Made by a program: the position numbers and the translations under genes
Part shown: piece by piece, positions 33,701 to 45,700 of the stretch
How positions within the stretch are numbered: position 1 is the first letter of the stretch
Layout of the letters: every line of letters starts with the position of its first letter
Notes under the pieces: model-generated
Seen by the model: the letters and a program-made list of their open reading frames with translations, nothing else
Database searches by the model: none
Told to the model about the DNA's origin: nothing
NCBI GenBank assembly: GCA_022559845.1
Contig: JAHNEJ010001085.1
Location: 86,647 to 150,646, forward strand
Source of the DNA: Amorphophallus konjac
Lineage: Eukaryota > Streptophyta > Magnoliopsida > Alismatales > Araceae
Direction: 5' to 3'
DNA length: 64,000 bases

Positions 33701-36700
33701 TGAATAAAGTAGGGTTTTTTGGTCGGGCCCTACCTCTTGGGTCTAACATTTCAGATGCACACGACTAGGTCTAGAGGAAGACAAAAAGCTCCTTTCTTGC
33801 ACGACCTGTATCACCAACAACACTGATGCCAATGGCCATTATCAATGACTCTAGGAACCATGTTAATGACACTGACAGTTATTGATGACGATTCTAGCGA
33901 CCATAACAGTGACATGGTATAACTTCCAAAAACAGTGACACATGTTTGGTATCTTTTTTCCCCGTCCTCTCTGTCTCTTAACAACTCCCACAATGACTCC
34001 GCCAGCTCCAGCTGTCTGATCTCTCCTGCTGTTGCTTCTGTTGCTAATGCCAATAGTCATTGATGATGACTCCAGCGACGAAGTACAACAATGGGCCCTT
34101 TTTGGGAGTTTTTTCTCCCTCTTCCTTATTTTTTCCTCCTCCCTTTTTTGTTCCTCCACTTTCTTCCTATTACATAACAAGGAATTAAGCATTTGGACCG
34201 ATTTTACCTATTCTGTTTTCAACCCCCCCCCCCCGGTCCAACAAGACAGTGTTGCCTGTGTAAGTCTCTTGCTTTGATCAATTTTTCAATTTTTAGAATG
34301 TTAAGAGAAGACGCAATGCTAGAAGTAAGGAGAAACAACCTGGGAATAGAATTGATCTTGTTTGGAAGCATGGAGAACAAATTTACGTCCCAAAAGCCGA
34401 TAAAAATTATATTTACTTGAAATGCAAATTTTGCGAAAAAAAGATTACCAGTGTCATAAAGATGTTGAAAATGATCATTTAGTAAGTAGATGCCCAAGTC
34501 TGCTTGAAGATATTTAGTAAATCAAGAGAATTTGGGTCTTCTCTTGTGAAAAAGACAATAAAAAGACCGTACAAGGATTAAAAAATCCTTATAAACTTGG
34601 TTCCTACATGGAATATGATGAAGCCTCCTCTATGTTTACTGGAATCATGGTAGCAAAACTTCCAGTGGTGCATTGTATCCAAGGTATTAAAACCCGGTAC
34701 CAGTTTCTATACGGGACAGGGCCGGTACCTGTACGAACCGGTACCGATTCCCCCTGTTCTCCCCCCTTATATATTATACATTTATATATGAGTTTAAAAA
34801 TTAAAAATATAAAAAATCATAAAAAAGGAAAAATAATAGAATGCAAAATCATACATGATTGAACACAAGTAACAATTTAACACATATATTTGAAAGTTTA
34901 AAACCATAAAAAACATCATTTCTTCAAGGCCCGTCGTCACACTGCCGCGGATCGAGGGGTCTCCGGGGGGTGGAGCCCCCTAGAAGGAAAATTTATTTAA
35001 GTGGTGTTCAATTTGGTTTTTTTCCTTTTTTTAATATGTACCGGCCAGTTCTAAGACCAAATTGGCCGAATTGGACCAGTCAAGGCCGGTACGACACGTA
35101 CTGGGCGGTACTGAATACCATGATTGTACCAAAGCATCAACAACTTAAAGGTTTAATGAATGCATTTCTTTCTAACCGTGGATCAAAAGAGCGAGAGAAG
35201 TTAGTGCACCAAACTATTTTTAATGCCCATTACCACCACATGCAGCTATTAAAGGAGAATAAAATTATGAATGTCATCCATGCTCATACCTAGATGAAAG
35301 CTTTGATAAAAAAGATGTTGGAAAAAGAGCTTTTGAAGCTCGCTATGACTTAGTTTGCCACTGTCTTTCTTACTTTGGATAGTAATATGAGTTTAAAGAT
35401 GGTGTAAAGAAGCTGGTGGGAAAGTTGTGAAACATTTGGTTATTCAAAATCAACATTTTTGGATACGTATGGTATGTTGTGATATCTACAAAACTTTTAG
35501 TGAATATTTCTAAGGGTGGTAGATGAAAGAAACACTTAGACATGTGTGGCAACATTATAACATATAGAGGTATATATTCCGGGATTATGGAAAAATCCCT
35601 GGAAACATTATAGATATGCTCATCAAGTGTTATGAGTTTCATGTGTTGGACCTTTCCCCACCAACCTCGATCAGCGTTAATTACATTAGTTGGACGGCCA
35701 AATACCTTTGATTAACTAATTGCTCATAGGATGCCAATCAAACCATAATTACACAAATGCACCACTAACATAGGCTCCGCAAACACATTCACCGGTCCAT
35801 AATGGGTTTAAAAATATTTTAGGTGGTTTTAGATTGTTTTAAATTGATTTTAAGTCATTTTGGGTTATAAGGGTATTTTGGTCATTTTACATGTTTAGGG
35901 GGTTTAATGCTGTTTTAGAGTTTAAGATGTGTCTTAATGGCTTTGGCAGGTTTTAGAACCCTGGGTTACATTTTCAGGGAATTAGGGGTATTTTATGTCT
36001 CAAGGGTATTTTGGTCATGTTATGGATTTTTAGGGTTTGAAGGGGTATTTTTGGGATCTGACATTTTTTGGGATTTTCTACGACTTTTCGAGTTTTTTGG
36101 GGGCATTAAGGGTATTTTGGTCATTTTGACCTATTTTTTTAAAGTTTTCGGGGTGTTATAGGTGTTCAGGGTGCTTTTTACATTTTTAAGATTTTTTGGG
36201 AATTTGTGATTTTTTATAGTTTTAGGGGTAACTTCATAATTTTGGACATCTTTCTAGGGTTTCGAGTGTATTTTGGGCACTCTGGGTATTTTTTTACATT
36301 ATTTGGTATTCTTCGTGATTTTTTTAAAATATTTTTTATCATATTAAGGGTACTTTGGTCATTTTGGGTTAGAGTATGGGTTGGATGAGGTCCAGGTGAG
36401 ATCAAAAGGATATTTTGAGTATATCACCATAGGACTGGCATCAAATACCTGCACACACAGAAGGGTACACAAATAAAAATTGACTTTTGTTCATCACTTC
36501 TAAAAGAGTACATCAGAATTGGGCCCAATCACCAAGTATATGAAAAAATTAATTTCGTCAGCTAATTGAGCTCAATTGGGCAGAGCAAACTTAAACAATT
36601 TGGACCAACTGGGTTTGACAGACTTGGTGGTCCAACCAATTGGGTCTTTAATAGGCCAATTGGGCATAATGGGCTCGATGGTGTGAAACAATTGGGCCTT

Positions 36701-39700
36701 TGGACCCAATGGTCCATGTCAATTGGGACAAATTAGGTATTTGGACCCAATGGTCCAAACCGGTTGGGCATTTGGCCTCAATGGTTCGAGTAAATTGGGT
36801 CCATGATGGATAAACTAGACATAATAGACTCAGTGGTCCAGGGCAATTGAGTCAATTGGGCATAAATGGGTATGTGGATCGAATGTCTGAGCCAATTGGG
36901 CACTTGGACTCAATGGTCTGAGCCAATTGAGCTTGACTGGGTGTTTGGACTCAAACAGTCCAAGCCAATTGGGCATTTAGATTTAATGGTCCGAGCCAAT
37001 TGAGTTTAATTGGATATTTGGACTCAATGGTCCAAGCCAATTGTGCATCTGGACTAAATTGTCTGAGCTAGTTGGTTACAATGGTCTAAGTGGTCTGAGC
37101 CACACGGACCATTGACGCGGCGACGACGTGGGAATGGATCGACGGCACTCCGGGACGCGAACAGGACAGGAACGGATAACTGCTATCTCACACAGCTCGG
37201 CCTCACGCCGGACGGTCTCACACCGGGCGACACTCGGATCTCACAAAAATGAGAAAGGAGGGAAGGGAGATGAACAAAGGGGCAAAGGCTCCTTCAACTC
37301 AATTCTTTCTTTCATACAACATATCATACGTAACACACCTTAGCCTCCTTATATAGGGAAGGAAGCTATAACAACAAGACCCTCTAACTTCTACTAATTA
37401 TGTTCATACCCTTAGCCTAACAAGACAAACCCACCAACCAATATTTGACTTGTGGGTTTTAATCAAATAAAATATAAAAATTACACACATGTTATTTTTG
37501 ACTTAGACTAGCCTAATAAGACGAAAAGAAAAATACATGTAGGGATACATGTATACATACACACAAATACAGATACTCGATACGCAATATACCACCGTAG
37601 GGATAGGCCGAGTCTTCATGAAGGATCTCCGAGCCATAAGCTCGGTGTCGGGGCAGTGCGGCGTCGGCTCCGAGTAGTGGGCCCAGTAGTGGACCCGGTG
37701 TCCCCACCAACCCTCCCGGGGCGGCTGGAACTCGACTCCGTCGAGTAAGGGGGGACACTGCTGTGGTAGTGCTCCAGCAGATCTGGATCGAGGCGCTGGA
37801 GATCTTCCCGGCTGATCCAGGAATCATCAGAAGGTGGACGGTCCCGCCAGCGGACAAGGTAGCGCTGGTACACCCTGCTCCGTGTAGTGGTCACCTGCTC
37901 ATCCAGTATCCTCTCAATGTGCTCGCGCAGTACTCTCGAGGCTGTGGGACGCACAGGGGTGAGCTCACTCTCAATGGGAGGAGAAGACTCGAAAGGGTCA
38001 CTAGGAATCGTTGTGGGTTCCTTGTATGCCACTAGATCTGCCACATTAAAAGTCGAGTTAATCCCATATTCGGGAGGTAAGTCCACAACATAAGCATTGG
38101 AGCCAATCTTCCGCAGAATTGGGAAGGGTCCATCACTACGGGCCTGCAACTTTTTAACGGCTCCCAAAGGGAGTCGTTCGGGTCGGACCCGTACCATAAC
38201 CAAGTCACCTTCTTGAAATTCATGGTGACGTCTATGCGAATCAGCCAATTTTTTATATGTCTCATTACTGAGGTCTATCTGTTTGCTAATTGACTCATGC
38301 AGACTTTTGACATGTTGTGCAAATTCCTCAGCTGACTTGGACGTTCTAGACTCGAGGGGAAGGGGAATGAGATCCATAGGTTTCCTAGGTTTGTAACCAT
38401 GCACGACCTCAAATGGACTCATGCCTATGGAGCTATTGATGGAGCTGTTGTATGCAAATTCGGCTCTGGGCAAAAGAAGATCCCAAGTGCCAGAATGTTC
38501 CCCTATAAGACATCTCAACAGATTGCCTAAGCTCCTATTGACGACCTCGGTTTGCCCATCAATTTGGGGATGATAGGCAGTGGAAAATTTCAGTTTGGTG
38601 CCAACTAGGTGCCAAAGTGTCTTCCAAAAATAGCTAATGAACCGGACATCCCGGTCAGACACGATGGTTTGGGGGAGACCATGCAGACGCACGACTTCAT
38701 CAAAGAACAAATGGGCTACTCTAGATGCATCAGATGTTTTGGAACATGCAATGAAGTGGGTCATCTTAGAGAACCTATCAACGACAACAAAGATGGAATC
38801 ATGCTTGTGAGCAGTGCGTGGTAACCCAAGGATAAAATCCATGCTCACATCAACCCATGGTCGATCAGGAACGGGGAGAGGAGTGTAGAGACCAGTGTTC
38901 TGTTTGACCTGTTTGGCCATCGTGCATGTCCTACACTGGGCTACAATCTTGGCCACATCTCTCTTCAGGCCAGGCCAATAGAAGTGCTCCTCCACAGAAT
39001 GGATGGTCTTGTTGCGGCCAAAGTGACCAGCAAGACCTCCAGCATGCATTTCCCAAATCAGGAAATCCCGAACAGAAGTCTTCAGGACACAGAGTTGCTG
39101 CCCTCGAAATAGAAAACCATCCTAGAGTAGATAGTCAGAAAAGACTGTCGAGGGTCCAGCGGACAGAGCAGAGTAGGCAGTGCCAAAATCAGGACACTCT
39201 CCATAGAGTTCCTTCATGCGGTCAAACCCGGTGACCTCTATCCGAACAGTGGAAAGAAGGGAGATCCTTCGACTCAAGGCGTCAGCCACCTTATTGTCCT
39301 TTCCAGCCTTATGTTCTAGGACAAAGGTGAAGGACTGGAGGAATTCGACCCACCGACCATGCCTTGGGTTTAAGCCCTTCTGAGAGCTAAGGAATTTCAA
39401 AGCTTCGTGGTCCGAGTATAAGACGAACTCTTGTAGTAAGAGATAGTGTCTCCAGTGTTTGAGGGCTTGGACCACGACATAAAACTCCTTATCGTATGTG
39501 GAGTATCGAAACTTTGCATCAGAAAGCTTCTCGCTGAAATAAGCCACAGGGTGGCTTTCCTGGCTAAGCACTCCACCTATTCCTACGCCAGATGCATCAC
39601 ATGAAACCTCAAAGACTTTGGAAAAGTCTGGTAGGCGAGGACAGGGGCTTTGGTCATAAGCTCCTTTATGGCAAGAAAAGCCTGGGAGGCGGCTTTGGTC

Positions 39701-42700
39701 CACTCAAAATTTCCCTTACAGATGCAATCCGTAATGGGTGCCATAATGGTGCTAAATCCCTGGATGAAGCGTCTGTAGAAGGTGGCTAGCCCGTGGAAAC
39801 TTCGAACGTCATGGACATTCTGGGGCTCTGGCCAGTCTACTATGGCTCGGACCTTGGATTGGTCCACAGACACTCCATGACTTGAAACCACAAATCCGAG
39901 AAAAGTGACCCGGTCTGTCATGAATTCACACTTAGTCAGGTTGGCAAACAGGGTTTCTTTCCTCAGGGTCTCGCAGACCTCCCTCAAATGATGAATGTGG
40001 TCCTGAGGGTTGTGGCTATAAATGAGAATGTCGTCAAAGTAGACGACAACAAAGCGACCGATGAGGGGACGAAGGGCTTCAGTCATAAGCCTCATGAATG
40101 TGCTGGGGCGTTGGATAGCCCAAAAGGCATGACAAGCCACTCATACAGACCTTCTTTTGTTTTGAAGGCTGTCTTCCACTCATCCCCTGGTCGAATCCGG
40201 ACCTGGTGGTAGCCACTTTTCAAGTCAATCTTGGAAAAGATGGTGGCTCCACTCATCATATCAAGCATGTCATCAAGACGGGGAATGGGAAATCTGTACT
40301 TGACAGTGATTTTGTTGATGGCGCGGCTGTCAACACACATCCGCCAGGTGCCATCTTTCTTTGGTGTGAGCAAGGCAGGAACAGCACATGGGCTCTTGCT
40401 CACCCTGAGGAAGCCCTTTTGAATAAGGTCCTCAACACTTCGTTGGAGCTCAGCATGCTCCCTGGGGTTTAATCTGTAGTGGGGAGGTTGGGTAGGGTGG
40501 ACCCAGGGACAAGATCAATGGCGTGTTGAACATCACGCATGGGAGGGAGTGTTGAAGGCAAGGTCTTCCGGGAAGATGTCTTGGAAGTCCTGCAGGATTG
40601 CCTGGACTTCAGGTGGGACGGAGACCTGGGACTCCTCAGGGGTAATGGTGACGACAACAGCCCAAACAGGGGCACCCTCGGCAACCTCTCTATTCATCTC
40701 ACGAACACCTATGAAGTTAAGGCGCCTAATCGGGTCATGGTCAACCTTAGGGGCCTTAGGGATGGATATGACAGGTGTAGGAGAGGAGGGAATGGGAAGC
40801 TTCCCTTTGGTGGGGGTTGGGGCATTCTCCTGAATTTTGGGGGATGCAGCGGGTGTGGAGGTAGGACTCTTTCCCGTGGCCACCTTTGGGGGTGTTGGGA
40901 GCAACTGAATCCTCTTCCCATTGTGGGAGAAGGAACACTCATTGGACCGACCGAATGTAGTAAGGTCTACATCGTAGATCCATGGCCGTCCTAGGATGAT
41001 GCTCCCGACCTTCATAGGCACTACATCGCATAGGATTTGTCCTTGGTAGGACTGGAACTGGATGGGAATGACACATGTAGTGGTGACTGGGATAGACGTG
41101 TCGTCAACCCAAGCCACGTTGTATGGCCTCGGATGAGGATGGGTAGGTAGACCTAGACGGGATACAAAGTCTGAAGAGACTGCATTGATACAGCTCCCGT
41201 TGTCAAAGATCACCTTGCAGGGTTGAGTTTTGACCATGATGTAGGTTTGGAAGATGGAGGTTCGACGCCAGTCGTCCTCCTGTGGGTGTGCGAGGATGCA
41301 GCGAACTACACCTAGTCTTCCCTGGTTTGAACTTTCGGCAATTTCCCCCACTTGCATGTACTCGACATGCGTTCCATCATACCCTGCATCTAATTCCTCA
41401 AACTGGGCCACGAGATCAGGTCAGGCTCATATCTCTCAAGGGTTTCTCCTTCCTGAGGTGGAAGCTCCATAGACTGGGGGTCGGTGATGACCAAGGCTCG
41501 GGTGGGGCAATTGGTGGCAATATGCCCTAAGTTATGACACCTGAAGCAGCGGACTCCCGAGACAGGGGCTGGTTGGGAGGTGCTAGGGACGACTCCCTTT
41601 CCCTTGTCATCTCTCCTCTCAACTGGTGGAGTATACTCCAGCCCAGGCACAGCTGCGGGTGCAGGTAAGGGGTTCCGTGGGAAAGGAGCCGTAGGGGCAA
41701 CGGCCCTAAGTGGGGTAGCAGTAGGGACGTAGGAGGTGGAGGGGCCAGCTCTCTCAGTATAGCGGACTATGGGGTTTCGGGGTTCGGGTTGGCGGTAGAT
41801 GGGAACCCGAGGTGGACCACCCTTTGAAACCGCTCAACATCTCGTGCAACCTGGTAGGCGTGCTCGAGGGTGTTAACCTCCCGCAAGAATAATTCCCGCT
41901 GAATACTCTCGTGTAGGCCAGCCCTAAACCGTGAGAGGGTGACGGAGGCATCCTCCATGACTCGACTCCGAAGGAAGAAGTCATCAAATTTGGTGATGTA
42001 CTCGTCCACAGACTTTCCATCTTGGGTGAGTTTCTGCCATTGGTCTAAAAGACGCTGATGGTAGGAAGGTGGCAGATACTTCTCCCTCAATTTCTCCTTC
42101 ATTTCTTCCCACGTGCTAATAGGCTCCTCTCGTCTCCGTGCTAGGAGATTCTCAACATTACACCAGTAGGTCTTGGCTTGACCCAGGAGTTTCATTTTGG
42201 CAAACCTCACCCTTGTGGCAGGGGTCATGCGGCGATGCCAATCAAAATATTGGTCCATCCCGGTCTCCCACTCAAGGTATGTAGCGGGGTTGAGGGACCC
42301 ATCAAAACTTGGAGCGTCAATCTTGACGTTCCGTAGGATGATATCTTCATCGTCGTGGTCTCTCTCTCGAGGCGTACGGGCCTCTTGCTCTCTACCTTGG
42401 GGAGCCTGATTCGGGCGGACTTGCTCTCTTTCCTCCCTAGGATTGGCTACGGGATTGCCGTGTTGTCGTGGCAATTCACTCTTCCTTCCTCTCCCTTCAG
42501 TCGATCTTCTAAGGCTCGGATCCTCTTATCGAGTTCCGTCCGTAGTTGGCCTATGGATTCTTCAAAGTGGGCCACGAGATTATGCTCGAGCTGGACTAGC
42601 ATAGCAGTCACGCTCTCTGATCCATGAGTAGCGTTGAGGGGCGCTCTAGACGGCCGGATGAATTCCTAGACCAACGTGGCATGCACGACCTCGGACCTAA

Positions 42701-45700
42701 ATGATGCAGTCCTGGGACCGATAATTAGCAAGCTATAGACCCAAATTTTGTTGGCTAATTGGCAAAGGGCCAATTTGAAGGGACCGGTCAGGGAGAGTTG
42801 TTCTCCCGTAGGCGAGTAGTTGTGGAACTTACCTCCTGACAATTAGGGTGCCCAATGTGACAGCATAGGGCCTTAAGGATGGTACATACAAGCTCTGCTT
42901 TCCGTTCCACAGCGATGCACTCAGGAGACTGGCTGCATGGATCGGGCTCTCTCTCCACTTCGCGCGGCAATTTGAAAAGATACTAAATGAGTAAGTGAGG
43001 GGAGCACGTACCTAGCTAGACTGAAAAGTCTAACTCCGAACGGAGACGAAGGCGAGCGGGGAGGTGCGTGCCCGCACGGCGTCGAAGAAGCTTCACGGTT
43101 ACAATGAATTCACTCCACGCAGGGAGGATTTAAATTATTACAAAACTGACTTAAAATTTCCCACGCAGGGAACAAATTAGCTCCAGACTTTCTCCGCGCA
43201 GGGAGACTAAGGGGCATTCACACTCCGTAAGTTACGGACGATGTGTCGGCGACCGGGCTGACTCTGGGTGCCGATCGAGCCGTGATTAGTGGACTCGAGG
43301 TGTCCACACTAATAAGGGATATAGATAAGATTATATATATATATAAATATATATAAGATTTAAGTATATATAAGATTATACTTACTCCAAATATATATAT
43401 CATATATGTAATATATATATATTTAACACACCTCTCTATATATTTTTTTTGACTTTTTAAACACCTCTTCTCTCTTCTCTTTCTTTGTTTTTCTTTTCAA
43501 GCCTTTTGGCTGGTCAAACGGGGCAGACAGGCGCAGGTGGTGGCAGGGCCGTGGGGTGGCCCAAGGCGCGCTGGCGAGAGCGCTGGCGCCGGACAGGGCG
43601 GGCGCATCCGCGTGCGCAGGCGCCGAGGGCAGCGGCCATGCGGCGCACCAGTGGGCGCAGGAGGCGGCCACGCGGCGGGCGCGGAACGGGCAAACGCCCC
43701 GAGGCGGCGGGGGCGCCGAGGGGCGAGGGTGCCGAGGCGCGGAGCGGGCGCCCGTAGGGCGAGCGGGGGCGCCGAGGTGCTCGGGCCTGCGCAGGCGGGC
43801 GGGGGCACCGAGGCGCGGGGGACGTCGAGGCGGGCGGGCGCGCCTGGGCACGTCTGGGGGTGGGCCGGGTGCGGGAGCGCCGGTGCGGCGGGCGCGACTG
43901 CGTCTGAGGGCTCGGGGCCGTGGGCGAGTGGGCGCGGGGCGCGGGGGCGGTGCGGGCACGGCAGCCTGCAGGGCGGAGGGCGGCGGCAGGGCGCGCCCGT
44001 TGCGGCGTGCCGGGATTTGAATCCCGGCACGGGCGACGATGCCGGGGTTGGGGTCGTAACCCCTTTTTTTTTTGTCTGTTTTCCTGTAACCGAGAGAGAG
44101 AGAGATAGGGAGAGAGATAGAAACAAAGAGATAGAGAGAGGGAGAGATCGCGAGAGAGAGAGAGGGAAATAGAGAGAATAATAGAGAGAGAATTGAGAGA
44201 GAAAGGGAGAGAGACAGAGAGTAACGCAGGGGTTCTTTGCTATATTTTTTTTCTTTTTTTTCTTCAATTTCTTCAATCAGAATCTGTATGCTTCTCTCCT
44301 TTTTTTCTCTCTTTTTTTCATCTCTCTTTTTTTCACTCTAGCAACGGAGAGATAAGAGGGCGAGACGTCAGGGACGTCGGGATCGTCGGAGACGCCGTTG
44401 TTGGGCTCTGATACCAATTTGACGCGGCGGCGACGTGGGAATGGATCGACGGCACTCCGGGACGCGAACAGGACATGAACGGATAACTGCTATCTCACAC
44501 AGCTCGGCCTCACGCCGGACGGTCTCACACCGGGCGACACTCGGATCTCACAAAAATGAGAAATGAGGGAAGGGAGATGAACAAAGGGGCAAAGGCTCCT
44601 TCAACTCAATTCTTTCTTTCATACAACATATCATACGTAACACACCTTAGCCTCCTTATATAGGGAAGAAGCTATAACAACAAGACCCTCTAACTTCTAC
44701 TAATTATGTTCATACCCTTAGCCTAACAAGACAAACCCACCAACCAATATTTGACTTGTGGGTTTTAATCAAATAAAATATAAAATTACACACATGTTAT
44801 ATTGACTTAGACTAGCCTAATAAGACGAAAAGAAAAATACATGTAGGGATATATGTATACATACACACAAATACGGATACTCGATACGCAATATACCACC
44901 GTAGGGATAGGCCGAGTCTTCAGGAAGGATCTCCGAGCCATAAGCTCGGTGTCGGGGCAGTGCGGCGTCGGCTCCGAGTAGTGGGTCCAGTAGTGGACCC
45001 GGTGTCCCCACCAACCATGGGCTGGATTTAGTCTAAGTGGGCCATGACTCTCACCTGAGTAGGGAGAGAACAGGAGGCCAACCTTGCCAGAGGTTCTTCC
45101 TTATTCAAATGGGAGTCCATGGGGGTCTTTATAGGCTCCAGGGGAGGTGGGAAACTTTAATAGACAACCCCCATTGGGTTGTTTCTAGAAGGGTTTAAAA
45201 GAATACTTGTTAACTACTGTTTTCTTTTATAAAAAAAACCCCATTGGGCTGATTTTGAAAGTGGGGGCCTAACCAAAGATTTTTTAAGAAAAAACCCCTA
45301 AGAACTTGGGGGTATTGCTTCTCTCTCCAAGGTCAATGACCCATCGGTCCAGATTTAAGGGAGAGATAGAGAGGCAGTTTGAGAGGGAAGGAGCCATCAG
45401 GCTCCTTCTCTTCTCTTCCTCATTTCTCCCTCTACATTCTCACTAAGAGAGAGGAGAGAGAAAGTGAGTGGGCCATGGGTGATGGGGGGAGGGCCATCGG
45501 GCCACTTTTCCTCTATTCCATTTTTTTTCTCTTAATCTTCATTAAATGAGACAGAAGAGAAAAGTAGAGAGAGAAAGAGTGGGCTGTGGGGTGATGGAGG
45601 GAGGGCCATCAGGCCACTTCTTCTCTTTCAAATCTCTCTTCTTCTTCATTTTTAATTTCCCTAAATGCCCTCCATAAATGAGGAGAGAGAGGGTGTTATT

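Larger units (their letters stand above)
37113..45013 (-). mobile_element. Chromovirus (Ty3/gypsy) LTR retrotransposon, full length, 7.9 kb
   Basis: LTRs at 37113-37709 and 44420-45013 both run TG...CA. A 5-bp target-site duplication ACCAT flanks the element (37108-37112 and 45014-45018). The minus-strand primer site TGGTATCAGAGCC follows the 5' LTR (right-hand copy) and is the common initiator-Met tRNA type. Gag, zinc knuckle, protease, RT, RNase H, integrase and a C-terminal chromodomain occur in that order, which places it among chromoviruses; the lineage (CRM, Galadriel or Reina) is not resolved. The LTRs differ by about 8 substitutions and 3 single-base indels by eye, so insertion is recent. 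Coding frames are nevertheless broken in at least six places. Confidence 0.95.

Noticed and set aside
44006..44031. tRNA gene
   Set aside because: Only a T-arm-like hairpin is present; no D-arm, anticodon arm or acceptor stem can be found around it.
43423..44276. Long GC-rich open frames in the chromovirus leader
   Set aside because: Frames are open on both strands at once and encode low-complexity Ala/Arg/Pro or Gly/Ala sequence; best explained by composition.
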